NCBI GenBank assembly: GCA_017987115.1
Contig: JAGNUG010000016.1
Span: 1-47,514, forward strand
From: Flavobacteriales bacterium
Lineage (GTDB): Bacteria; Bacteroidota; Bacteroidia; Flavobacteriales_F; PHOS-HE28
Length of the DNA: 47,514 nt
Direction of reading: 5' to 3'
Each line of letters begins with the position of its first letter. Position 1 is the first letter of the stretch. A program made the position numbers and the translations under genes. Positions 27,333 to 35,124 of the stretch are shown piece by piece. The notes beneath the pieces are model-generated. The model was not told the origin of the DNA, made no database searches, and saw only the letters and a list, made by a program, of their open reading frames with translations.

Positions 27333-28693
27333 CGCACCAGCGGGATCCTACGTGACATCACCCCGTTTTGGCCATCGAACCGCACCATGTAGATGCCGCT
27401 GTTCAGCGAACTCTTCGGGATCTTGATGGTGCTCAACCCTTCCGGGAACGCAACCGTGTTCTGCTCCCAAACAACCTTCCCGCTGGCATCCAACAAACGA
27501 ATAGCTTGGTTTTGATCATGCGCCATCGTTACATGCACATTCAGGTCCATGCCATCGTCCCAACTATTGATGATCGCTGTCTCGCCACTACCTGAACAAG
27601 AGGTCGTTCTTACATCACTTACCTTCTCGTCTCCGTTCGTGTCGGTCTGGCGAAGTCTGTAAAATGCATTGCTTGGCGGGGCCTGATCAACGAAACGATA
27701 ATCGATCATTTGAAGGCTAGTGCCTGCTCCATCCACTTGTCCTATCGGAATGAATTCTACGCCATCAACGCTTCGTTCAATGGTGAAGTAGTCGTTATTC
27801 AGTTCACTGGCGGTAGTCCAGGAAACGGTCACCGCACGTGCATCACATTGGGCATCGAAACGGACCAGTTCAACTGGAAGTGGATTGAGGATGTCAGAAA
27901 GTGTCCAGGACCTGAACAAACTGGCCGGAGGAACAACTGCATTGGTTACGGATCCCACCGCCCACGTGCCAACTCCAGGTGCAAAGTCTCCCCATTTATC
28001 AATACCGGAATTGAACCGTTGCGCTCCTAAAGGAATACCGGCAATCAGGTTACCAGCTTGAATATCCTCCACAGGGCTGTACGTGAATCCCAAGGTCAGG
28101 GCAGGATTTGCGGTGAAGGCGTATGGAGCAACATTTACATCAACGATCCAGAAACGGTCCACCACATGGCGCGATTCATTCGTCGCGATCGGCGTAGTTG
28201 CAGTACCGGTCTGCCAGTTGTTCATATGCGTTACATCGCTCGGACGATAGGCATTGTTATCCCAAGTCGCCCCTCCGACAGTATGATTGTATGTGGCAAA
28301 AACGATGGATGATGCACCTGTGCCAGTGCCACTTCCGGTTACGGCACAAGTGAAGGGTATCTTAGTGCCAAGCCCGGATGCATAAGGTATTACGTACGTG
28401 TTGCCCGCCGCGGCATTACCAACGTTCCAACGGATCATGTCATTTTCAGCCTCACTGATGATCATGCCCCCCGCACCCATTGTGGTTATCGCATTCGGTG
28501 CCGGATTCTGAAGCACAAGCCAAGCTCCATTGTCGATCACCACACGTGCATCATTGTTCAGCACCAACCTCCCTTGTGCGTTCGACAGAGCAGGACTGAG
28601 ACTTAGAATTCCGCAAACCAAGATCAACACTGCCGGTTTCAGCACCAAGCAGAGGCCTTGATCTGGTAACAGTTGGTCGTTGTATTTCATCAA
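27329..28693 (-). CDS. Secreted protein with divergent T9SS-type C-terminal domain
   Basis: A 454-residue exported protein. A long N-terminal stretch precedes the hydrophobic core, with cleavage near 'LSNAQ-GRL'. The first 270 residues have the 'RLVLNNDARVVIDNGAWLVL' and 'TYVIPYASG' patterns common in Bacteroidota proteins that begin with short repeated beta strands. Residues about 270-370 form a fibronectin-like segment: 'LPVELVRFDAQCDARAVTVSW', 'TASELNNDYFTIERS' and 'FYRLRQTDTNGDEKVSD'. The last 80 residues resemble a sorting domain ('IRLLDASGKVVWEQ', 'NSGIYMVRF') but lack the usual PNP start. It is probably secreted by T9SS. Function unknown. It converges on lnt with a 4-base overlap. Confidence 0.78.
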   Translation of the reverse strand: MMKYNDQLLPDQGLCLVLKPAVLILVCGILSLSPALSNAQGRLVLNNDARVVIDNGAWLVLQNPAPNAITTMGAGGMIISEAENDMIRWNVGNAAAGNTYVIPYASGLGTKIPFTCAVTGSGTGTGASSIVFATYNHTVGGATWDNNAYRPSDVTHMNNWQTGTATTPIATNESRHVVDRFWIVDVNVAPYAFTANPALTLGFTYSPVEDIQAGNLIAGIPLGAQRFNSGIDKWGDFAPGVGTWAVGSVTNAVVPPASLFRSWTLSDILNPLPVELVRFDAQCDARAVTVSWTTASELNNDYFTIERSVDGVEFIPIGQVDGAGTSLQMIDYRFVDQAPPSNAFYRLRQTDTNGDEKVSDVRTTSCSGSGETAIINSWDDGMDLNVHVTMAHDQNQAIRLLDASGKVVWEQNTVAFPEGLSTIKIPKSSLNSGIYMVRFDGQNGVMSRRIPLVR

Positions 28694-28854
28694 TGGGTCA
28701 TATTAAAGACGCACGAACCGCTAAAAAGTGGCCTGAAAAAATTCAGTTTCTCTCCTAAGTCAATAATAAAGATAGCATGAGGATCTGCTTCGTTCTACGA
28801 TCACGTACTAAAATAGCTCGAATTTTCCCGCGTCCCGATAACTTGGCCCCTTCC

Positions 28855-30075
28855 ATGCGCCGAACAATTGAATTGAATGTCGACCCGGTGATCGACTTTA
28901 CCGCACTGCGTCCGTATCGACGGTTCCTGTTCCGTAATGTCGGCGATGAACAACGTTGGGTCCTCGGTGTGGATGAACTCAGATCAGTGGAACGCCCGGA
29001 CAAAGGAGTTGGTGACTGGGTATTCGGGTTCTTGAGCTACGAAATGAAGAACTCGTTGGAAGAGCTTCACTCGCGGTCGAAGGATGAATTGGGTTATCCA
29101 ACAAGTTACTGGTTCGTGCCTCGCTTCGTGTTCGAGTTGAATGATGAACGGTGTGTGTTGCATGTGCATGAAGCGGATGAATATGCAGGTATGGAACTTG
29201 CCAGGATGCTATTCCGGAATGACTCTGAAGAACCGGGTAGGCCGATCAAGAAGTGGGTCTCACGTACTCCGCGATCGGAATATATACGAGCCGTGAATAC
29301 GTTGTTGGAACACATCCACCGCGGTGATATCTACGAAGTGAATTATTGCACCTCACGGCATGCTGAGGTTGATGCTGACTGGGATCCATTCATTGCTTAC
29401 GTGCACTTGTTCACAAGCACGAAAGCAGAACACGCTGGATTCTTACGCATGAGTGATCGGTTTGCTTTGTGTGTAAGTCCAGAGCGCTATCTCGCATTCG
29501 ATGGAGTCCGAATAATGGCGCAACCGATGAAAGGTACTCGGGCACGGAGCGGCAGCGCTGTTGAAGATGAACGGATCGCGATCGAATTGGCCAACGATCC
29601 CAAGGAGCGTGCAGAGAACATCATGGCCCTCGACGTTATGCGCAATGACCTTTCACGCGTTGCAAAGAGCCGATCGGTCGTTGTGGACGAACTTTGTGCA
29701 GTGCGTCCGCATGCGAGGGTGTTGCAAATGACAAGTACCGTTCGAGCCGAACTGAGGGAAGGAGTTACTCCTTATGAAGCGATCCTTGCTTCATTCCCAA
29801 TGGCGAGCATGACCGGTGCGCCGAAGCATCGCGCGATGCAATTGATCGACGACATGGAGGATCAGTGCCGTGGACTTTTCAGCGGTACCATGGGTTTTTT
29901 CTCTCCGGATGGAACCGCGGACTTCAACGTTGTCATTCGGACGTTATTCTTCGATGCCGCGGAGCATAAGGCGACCGTCGTTACGGGGGGCGCACTTACA
30001 GCTAATTGCGATCCTGAAAAGGAGTGGGACGAGTGTGAACTGAAAGCACGTTCCGTTATTGACGCCTTGCAATGA
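28855..30075 (+). CDS. pabB: Aminodeoxychorismate synthase component I
   Basis: A 406-residue member of the chorismate-utilising family (anthranilate synthase I / PabB). It converts chorismate with ammonia to 4-amino-4-deoxychorismate for folate synthesis. Family blocks seen are 'HIHRGDIYEVNYC', 'SPERYLAFDG', 'AQPMKGTRAR', 'ERAENIMALDVMRNDLSRVAK', 'SFPMASMTGAPKHRAMQLID' and 'GLFSGTMGFFSPDGTADFNVVIRT'. The short, divergent N-terminus and lack of neighbouring trp genes favour PabB over TrpE. The ATG at 28855 begins the conserved part; an in-frame ATG at 28777 would add 26 residues with no family match. Its TGA overlaps the tilS ATG. pabA and pabC are not nearby. Confidence 0.87.
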   Translation: MRRTIELNVDPVIDFTALRPYRRFLFRNVGDEQRWVLGVDELRSVERPDKGVGDWVFGFLSYEMKNSLEELHSRSKDELGYPTSYWFVPRFVFELNDERCVLHVHEADEYAGMELARMLFRNDSEEPGRPIKKWVSRTPRSEYIRAVNTLLEHIHRGDIYEVNYCTSRHAEVDADWDPFIAYVHLFTSTKAEHAGFLRMSDRFALCVSPERYLAFDGVRIMAQPMKGTRARSGSAVEDERIAIELANDPKERAENIMALDVMRNDLSRVAKSRSVVVDELCAVRPHARVLQMTSTVRAELREGVTPYEAILASFPMASMTGAPKHRAMQLIDDMEDQCRGLFSGTMGFFSPDGTADFNVVIRTLFFDAAEHKATVVTGGALTANCDPEKEWDECELKARSVIDALQ

Positions 30076-31388
30076 TCACCAACGTAGAACGGTTCATCGC
30101 TTCGCAAGAATTGGCATTGCCCGGTCAGCCACTGTGGGTTGCGGTAAGTGGAGGGGTTGATAGCATGGTGTTATTGCATGTTCTTCGTACGCTTGGCTAC
30201 CAGTGCCAAGTAGCGCATGTGGATCATGGTCTGCGCGGCGCGGAAAGTGATGCTGACCTCCAATTCGTTGCAGAACAATGCAAGGCAAAGAAGATCCCGT
30301 TCAGTTCAACACTAGTGGACCTTTCAGAACTGAGAAGCACAGGAAAGTCCATACAGATGGCCGCGCGCGAACTACGTTATGCGTGGTTCAATTCACTTGT
30401 TGGCTCAGGTCCGTCAATTCTGGCAACGGCACATCATGCGGATGATGCCGTGGAAACATTGCTAATGGATATGATGCAAGGTATGGGCCCATCGAGTTGG
30501 GGTTCCATCCCACCGCGTAACGGACCATTCATCCGGCCTTTATTGCAAGTTTCGCGCAAGGAGATACTCGCTCATGCTGAAAGACACGGGATTGAATTTC
30601 GTGAGGACCATTCAAATTCCGATCCGAAATATTTGCGCAATCGCGTTCGGCATGAGGTGTTGCCTTTGTTGGAGGAGATAAGACCAGGAACACGGATCGT
30701 CATGCAACGGAATGTTCAATTATTGCGGGAAATGACGGGAGTTCTTGGAGCACGGTTGAATGAAGTGTTGAAGTCGTTGGTCCCGGATAGCGATGGAGTA
30801 GTGCGTATACCGTTCGAACTACTGCGCTCTTCGCAAATGCCCAACTTGATCCTACATCGTCTTCTTCGGGACAAAGGATTTCACCCTGGCCGAATTGCAG
30901 ATATCCTTTCGGCGATCGAAACGGGTAATACAGGTGCGCACTTCAATGATGGTGGTTTCACGGTAGTTGTTGATCGTGATGAGTTGATCATGGAAAAGGC
31001 CCAACCAACTCCACTGGAGTTCAGGATCGGTTCCATGAATGACCTGAAGGGTGCGTTGCCGATCTCTGTTTCAGTTGTGGATCAACTGGACTTGGATCTT
31101 GGACAGCGTAACAACGTCGCATGGCTCGATGCCGATAAAGTTCCATTTCCTTGGACCCTTCGCCCATGGAAACCTGGTGACCGCATGCACCCCATAGGTT
31201 TAGGTGGTTCAAAGTTGGTCAGCGACATGCTGATCAACCTGAAGGTCCCAAGGAATGTTAAAGAACGGACCTATGTACTTGTTGCACAGAACAGGATCGT
31301 ATGGCTGTGCGGGCATCGCATTGCGGAAGGATCACAAGGATCGGACAGTTCGGATAAGATACTCCGCATTGCGTGGAAAGGAATTTGA
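30072..31388 (+). CDS. tilS: tRNA(Ile)-lysidine synthetase TilS
   Basis: A 438-residue ATP pyrophosphatase that modifies C34 of tRNA-Ile (CAU) to lysidine, so that it reads AUA. The PP-loop 'SGGVDS' lies at residues 26-31, followed by 'HVDHGLRGAESDAD', 'ATAHHADDAVETLLMDM' and 'EDHSNSDPKYLRNRVRHEVLP', all typical of TilS. The C-terminal domain with 'WTLRPWKPGDRMHPIGLGGS' and 'VLVAQNRIVWLCGHRI' is present, so it is full-length. The ATG overlaps the stop of pabB (ATGA), suggesting translational coupling. Essential in most bacteria. Confidence 0.95.
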   Translation: MITNVERFIASQELALPGQPLWVAVSGGVDSMVLLHVLRTLGYQCQVAHVDHGLRGAESDADLQFVAEQCKAKKIPFSSTLVDLSELRSTGKSIQMAARELRYAWFNSLVGSGPSILATAHHADDAVETLLMDMMQGMGPSSWGSIPPRNGPFIRPLLQVSRKEILAHAERHGIEFREDHSNSDPKYLRNRVRHEVLPLLEEIRPGTRIVMQRNVQLLREMTGVLGARLNEVLKSLVPDSDGVVRIPFELLRSSQMPNLILHRLLRDKGFHPGRIADILSAIETGNTGAHFNDGGFTVVVDRDELIMEKAQPTPLEFRIGSMNDLKGALPISVSVVDQLDLDLGQRNNVAWLDADKVPFPWTLRPWKPGDRMHPIGLGGSKLVSDMLINLKVPRNVKERTYVLVAQNRIVWLCGHRIAEGSQGSDSSDKILRIAWKGI

Positions 31389-31398
31389 TCCTGATCGT

Positions 31399-31443
31399 GT
31401 CGGAATGGGATCGGATCGCTTACCTTAAGGCCACAATTCCGAC
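31399..31443. repeat. 8-bp inverted repeat between tilS and the 96-residue gene
   Basis: GTCGGAAT (31399-31406) and ATTCCGAC (31436-31443) are exact reverse complements 29 bases apart, in the 60-base gap after tilS. The right arm ends 5 bases before the ATG at 31449. It could be chance, or an RNA structure that hides the start. Confidence 0.3.
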
Positions 31444-31448
31444 CTAAC

Positions 31449-31739
31449 ATGCTCTTTCCGAATGCTAAATTGATCGCCAAGGAATTGATCTCTTCCTTGC
31501 GCTTCCCAAAGCAACCGCTCTCCCTTACGGATGAGGAGCGGAAAGCAAATTACTCCATCATGCAGCGTGCTACGCGTTTAGGTAATGCAGAGCATGGGAA
31601 ATGCCGAATAGTGTTCGAGGATGATGAAGGAATGAAGGCTGTGGAAACGACCATCTGGACCTTCGATCCGGACAATATCGTCCTGAAATACGGCATGTCC
31701 ATACCGATCGCAAGGGTGCTTAGTGTTTATATCCCTTAG
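31449..31739 (+). CDS. Small conserved hypothetical protein
   Basis: A 96-residue soluble protein. The N-terminal part is helical ('AKLIAKELISSLRF', 'LTDEERKANYSIMQRATRLGNAEHGK'). The second half is a small beta barrel-like segment: 'CRIVFEDDEGMKAVETTIWTF' continuing to 'IVLKYGMSIPIARVLSVYI'. This 'LGN..HGK...F.D.....VETT.W......I.LK.G..IPI' pattern recurs in small Flavobacteriales proteins I recall as uncharacterised. No signal peptide, membrane segment or catalytic motif. It lies 60 bases after tilS on the same strand and may be in its transcript. Function unknown. Confidence 0.72.
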   Translation: MLFPNAKLIAKELISSLRFPKQPLSLTDEERKANYSIMQRATRLGNAEHGKCRIVFEDDEGMKAVETTIWTFDPDNIVLKYGMSIPIARVLSVYIP

Positions 31740-31743
31740 CGAA

Positions 31744-31759
31744 TTCCTATCCATAGGAA
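31744..31759. repeat. Palindrome TTCCTAT-cc-ATAGGAA
   Basis: Two exact 7-base arms (31744-31750 and 31753-31759) are separated by two bases, 5 bases after the stop of the 96-residue gene. The 2-base centre is too tight for an RNA hairpin loop without opening inner pairs, so a dimeric-protein site is as likely as a terminator. Confidence 0.4.
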
Positions 31760-31778
31760 AACAAGGATCTTCACAAGG

Positions 31779-31814
31779 CCTTGGAGGCTCTTCCAAGGTA
31801 AAGGGTTATTTTTG
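31779..31814 (+). promoter_or_regulatory. Promoter of the DsbD operon with embedded inverted repeat
   Basis: TTG at 31781-31783 and TATTTTTG at 31807-31814 are separated by 23 bases and fit TTG-N17-23-TAnnTTTG exactly. An inverted repeat, CCTTGGA (31779-31785) and TCCAAGG (31792-31798), overlaps the -33 element and spacer, a position suited to an operator. Only 8 bases lie between the -7 box and the first ATG (31823), so the leader would be a few bases at most. Confidence 0.55.
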
Positions 31815-31822
31815 TAGTACAT

Positions 31823-32275
31823 ATGATGATGTACTTACTGTTTCTTCTTACGCTTCTTCAATCCGGACCCAGTGATCCCGTGAAATGGATGTTTTCTGCT
31901 GGACCTGCTGACGGAGGAGTAGTGAACGTTCAATTGCAGGCAACGTTGGAAGAAGGTTGGCATCTTTATGCGATCTCACTACCCAGTGATCAAGGACCGA
32001 TACCCACGTCGTTCACGTTCAAACAAACCAATGATTGGGTAGCTTCGGGCGAGTTGAGCGAACCAAAAGCAGTGGAGGAATACGATATCAATTTTGCGAT
32101 GGATGTTCGACATCATTCCGGTAGCCCGATCTTCGTTCTACTCATAGAACGTGCAACGAATGAAGCCTTCAATGTTGAAGGTGAATTGGAATATATGGTC
32201 TGTAATGACAAGACCTGTTTACCACCAAAAGTGGTTCCGTTCAGCATTGTGGTCCCCGCCAGTTCAGTGAAGTAG
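31823..32275 (+). CDS. Free-standing DsbD-alpha-like (DsbD N-terminal) domain protein
   Basis: A 150-residue exported protein with a short signal peptide. The whole mature part resembles the periplasmic N-terminal domain of DsbD: 'EEGWHLYAISLPSDQGPIPTSF' region and, near the end, 'EYMVCNDKTCLPP'. The two Cys of that motif correspond in position to the active pair of DsbD-alpha ('GC.....CYPP' in the E. coli protein), which hands electrons to periplasmic partners. The next gene starts immediately after its stop and carries a second copy of the same domain in full DsbD. There are three possible Met codons at the start (31823, 31826, 31829). It may be a soluble shuttle or an accessory to the transmembrane protein. 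Confidence 0.8.
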   Translation: MMMYLLFLLTLLQSGPSDPVKWMFSAGPADGGVVNVQLQATLEEGWHLYAISLPSDQGPIPTSFTFKQTNDWVASGELSEPKAVEEYDINFAMDVRHHSGSPIFVLLIERATNEAFNVEGELEYMVCNDKTCLPPKVVPFSIVVPASSVK

Positions 32276-34330
32276 ATGGTCAAGCAACTCATGTTCGCGG
32301 TTTTCACCGCATTGTTATTGGCTGGTTGTGCAATTGATGCTCCGACGGCTAAAGATGCTAAGTCCATCAAACTGGATCCCGCCATGGATAAAGTGGCATG
32401 GTCCGTTAGTGCAACGCCAACTACGGATGATGAGTGGGAAGTGATTTTCCATGCCGATATCGATGAAGGATGGTCGGTCTACTCCGTTGAGAATTTCGGT
32501 GAAATGGGGCCGTGGCCAAGTCGCTTTGAATTCGACTCGCTCGCGCACCAGAGCGCGAAAGGTGAAGTGGTTGAGATAAGCGAACACACGATCCAAGGAC
32601 ACGATCCAGTGTTCGATATGGAAGTGAAGAAATTCAAGCACAACGTGGATTTCAAGCGCAAGGTCGACCTCCTGGTGAATGAAGTGCCACTGCAGGGCCA
32701 ATTCGAATACATGACCTGTAACGACGTAACATGCCTTCCTCCACAGGTCGTTTACTGGCAATACAGCACGGATAGCGCGTCCTTCAACCTGAGTCCAGTA
32801 CCGTACGACCTGACCGGTTATAGCGTGGTTTCATGTTCTGATGGTGTGTACAAATTGCCCGGTGTTGATCTGGAAGCACCGGTGATTGCTGGTGAACGTA
32901 CGGATCATAAGAACAGCAGTCTTTGGACTCTTTTCTTCCTAGGGTTCATTGGGGGACTCCTAGCGTTACTTACCCCTTGCGTTTTCCCGATGATCCCACT
33001 AACGGTGAGCTTCTTTACCAAAGGAAGTGAGGATCGCAAGAAAGGAATGACCAATGCGATCACATACGGGGGCTTTATTCTGTTGATCTATCTGCTTTTT
33101 AGTGTTCCGTTCCATCTACTTGGGAGCGTCAACGAAGAGATCTTCAATGAAGTGAGCACCAACCCGTGGTTGAACATTTTCTTCTTCGTGATCTTCATTG
33201 TATTCGCGATCTCGTTCTTCGGATATTTCGAGATCCAATTGCCTAGTAGTTGGGTGAACAAGATGGATGCCAATGCTAGCAAGTCCGGTGGTATGATCGG
33301 TATCTTCTTCATGGCACTTACGCTTGCGCTGGTTTCGTTCAGCTGTACAGGACCTATACTAGGTTCACTGCTGGCCGGCGCTCTTACAGCGGACGGTGGC
33401 GCTTGGCAACTTACCGCGGGTATGGGAGGCTTCGGATCTGCATTGGCTTTGCCATTTGCGCTATTTGCGTTATTCCCACAATGGTTGAACTCATTACCAC
33501 GTTCCGGTAGTTGGTTGAATACGGTGAAAGTCGTGCTGGGCTTCATTGAGCTGGCGTTGGCGATCAAGTTCCTTAGCAATGCCGATCTCGTAATGAACTG
33601 GGGCTTGCTTAAGCGCGAGGTCTTCATTGCGTTATGGATCGTTATCGGGATCGGACTTGCGGTTTACCTGTTCGGATTCATCAAATTTCCGCATGACGGA
33701 CCGGCAAAACCAACGAAAACACGCATGGCTCTTGGCGCGCTTGTAACGGCATTCGTGTTGTACTTGATACCCGGACTTACGAACGGCTCAATGCGTAACC
33801 TGAAATTACTCAGCGGTTTCCCACCGCCACTTTTCTATAGTTTGTATCATCAGGAAAGTGAATGCCCGTTGGCATTGGAATGTTACCACGACCTGGAGGA
33901 AGGGCAGGCCGTTGCTAAAAGGAGCGGTAAACCGATACTGGTCGATAATACGGGTTGGGCCTGCGTGAACTGCCGTAAGATGGAGGAGACGGTCTGGAGC
34001 GAGCCTGAGATCCTGGAAGTGATACGGAATGAATATGTGCTTGTGTCCTTGTATGTGGATGATAAACGCGAATTGGCGGAAGAGGACCAGCATGTTTACA
34101 TCAACTGCCGTGGACAGAAAAAATTGATCCTTACAGAAGGGAACAAATGGGCGACACTTCAAAGTGAATCTTTTGGTCAAGTAAGCCAACCGCTTTATGT
34201 ATTGCTGAGCCCGGACGGCAAGTTGCTGACCGATCCTGTAGGCTATACGCCGGACAAATCCGAATACGGTGTATTCTTGGATCGCGGATTACAAGGAATG
34301 ACGAAGCTCGGACTGCGCGCTGAACGGTAG
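32276..34330 (+). CDS. dsbD: Thiol:disulfide interchange protein DsbD
   Basis: A 684-residue three-part protein that moves electrons from cytoplasmic thioredoxin to the periplasm. The N-terminus has a lipobox-like 'LLAGC' (Cys18), unusual for DsbD. Residues about 35-170 form the alpha domain with 'EYMTCNDVTCLPP'. About eight membrane segments follow, with the redox Cys235 ('LLTPCVFPM') and Cys357 ('FSCTGPILG'). The C-terminal thioredoxin domain has Cys563-Val-Asn-Cys566 in 'GWACVNCRKMEETVW'. All three Cys pairs are present, so it should be functional. The ATG directly follows the stop of the upstream alpha-domain gene. The 190-base gap after it (34331-34520) shows no convincing terminator. 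Confidence 0.92.
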   Translation: MVKQLMFAVFTALLLAGCAIDAPTAKDAKSIKLDPAMDKVAWSVSATPTTDDEWEVIFHADIDEGWSVYSVENFGEMGPWPSRFEFDSLAHQSAKGEVVEISEHTIQGHDPVFDMEVKKFKHNVDFKRKVDLLVNEVPLQGQFEYMTCNDVTCLPPQVVYWQYSTDSASFNLSPVPYDLTGYSVVSCSDGVYKLPGVDLEAPVIAGERTDHKNSSLWTLFFLGFIGGLLALLTPCVFPMIPLTVSFFTKGSEDRKKGMTNAITYGGFILLIYLLFSVPFHLLGSVNEEIFNEVSTNPWLNIFFFVIFIVFAISFFGYFEIQLPSSWVNKMDANASKSGGMIGIFFMALTLALVSFSCTGPILGSLLAGALTADGGAWQLTAGMGGFGSALALPFALFALFPQWLNSLPRSGSWLNTVKVVLGFIELALAIKFLSNADLVMNWGLLKREVFIALWIVIGIGLAVYLFGFIKFPHDGPAKPTKTRMALGALVTAFVLYLIPGLTNGSMRNLKLLSGFPPPLFYSLYHQESECPLALECYHDLEEGQAVAKRSGKPILVDNTGWACVNCRKMEETVWSEPEILEVIRNEYVLVSLYVDDKRELAEEDQHVYINCRGQKKLILTEGNKWATLQSESFGQVSQPLYVLLSPDGKLLTDPVGYTPDKSEYGVFLDRGLQGMTKLGLRAER

Positions 34331-34507
34331 TTGTCCTGTTTCCTATTCGTTTATTGAAGTTGTAGGGCCATAGCAGAACCGAGATCTTGCTCGACCGAGG
34401 GAAACTACCGGTATGTCCCTTGAAAGTTGTTCGTGGGATTGAGTGCTCAGATTTTTTCACTTTATGGCTTTCTCGCTTTTCAGTCTCTTTAACAACCAAT
34501 AAACTCG

Positions 34508-34515
34508 CATCTTTG
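34508..34515 (+). promoter_or_regulatory. Weak -7-like box abutting gmhA
   Basis: CATCTTTG differs from TAnnTTTG at the first base and ends only 5 bases before the gmhA ATG. No TTG is found at the normal distance upstream. If used, the mRNA would start at or next to the start codon. Confidence 0.25.
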
Positions 34516-34520
34516 ACGGG

Positions 34521-35120
34521 ATGACACAAGACCGCATCCGAACACATTTTACCGAAGCTGCCGATGTGCTGAAGCGCTTCTCTGATGACCCGGCGAATAT
34601 TGCAGCAATTGAGCAAGCAGCGGCATTCATGTCCTATTGCCTGAAACAAGGTGCGAAGGTGATCAGTTGTGGCAATGGTGGCAGTATGTGCGATGCCATG
34701 CACTTTGCCGAAGAACTGACCGGGCGATTCCGAGAAGATCGTGAACCGATCGCAGCACTTAGTATCAGCGACCCAAGTCACCTTACCTGTGTCGCGAATG
34801 ATTACGGTTGGGAGCACGTTTTCTCACGCTTCGTAAAAGCACATGGTCGAGAGGGCGATGTTCTGCTCGCCATCAGTACCAGTGGTAACAGTCCCAATGT
34901 CCTTCGTGCAGCGGAAGAAGCGCGTGCCAAGAACATGCATGTGATCGGACTTACGGGCAAGGATGGAGGTAAACTTGCTGAACTTTGTACGGTTGAAGTG
35001 CGCGTGCCACATGATGGTTTCGCGGATCGCATCCAGGAGGTCCATATCAAGGTGATCCATGCTTTCATAGACCACATTGAGCGTGATATGGCCTTGCCAA
35101 AGCGTACCGAACAGTATTGA
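34521..35120 (+). CDS. gmhA: Phosphoheptose isomerase GmhA
   Basis: A 199-residue SIS-domain enzyme that turns sedoheptulose 7-phosphate into D-glycero-D-manno-heptose 7-phosphate, the first step to ADP-heptose for LPS core. The phosphate-binding '[20 protein letters not shown]' (49-68) and '[11 protein letters not shown]' (118-128) are present. The catalytic residues known from the E. coli enzyme, Glu65 and His180 (with Gln172), are found at the same numbers here ('HFAEEL', '[10 protein letters not shown]'), which makes this a confident assignment rather than a generic SIS protein. The other heptose genes are not in the window. yifB follows 4 bases after the stop. Confidence 0.93.
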   Translation: MTQDRIRTHFTEAADVLKRFSDDPANIAAIEQAAAFMSYCLKQGAKVISCGNGGSMCDAMHFAEELTGRFREDREPIAALSISDPSHLTCVANDYGWEHVFSRFVKAHGREGDVLLAISTSGNSPNVLRAAEEARAKNMHVIGLTGKDGGKLAELCTVEVRVPHDGFADRIQEVHIKVIHAFIDHIERDMALPKRTEQY

Positions 35121-35124
35121 CCAC

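Noticed and set aside
28777-28854. 26-residue N-terminal extension of PabB from the ATG at 28777
   Set aside because: The extra residues are basic and unlike the family. ATG 28855 leads directly into the conserved part. Not fully excluded.
34331-34520. Possible terminator or regulatory RNA between dsbD and gmhA
   Set aside because: Only 5-base arms (AGGGA/TCCCT) around a TACCGGTA palindrome were found, with no T-tract. Not enough to call.
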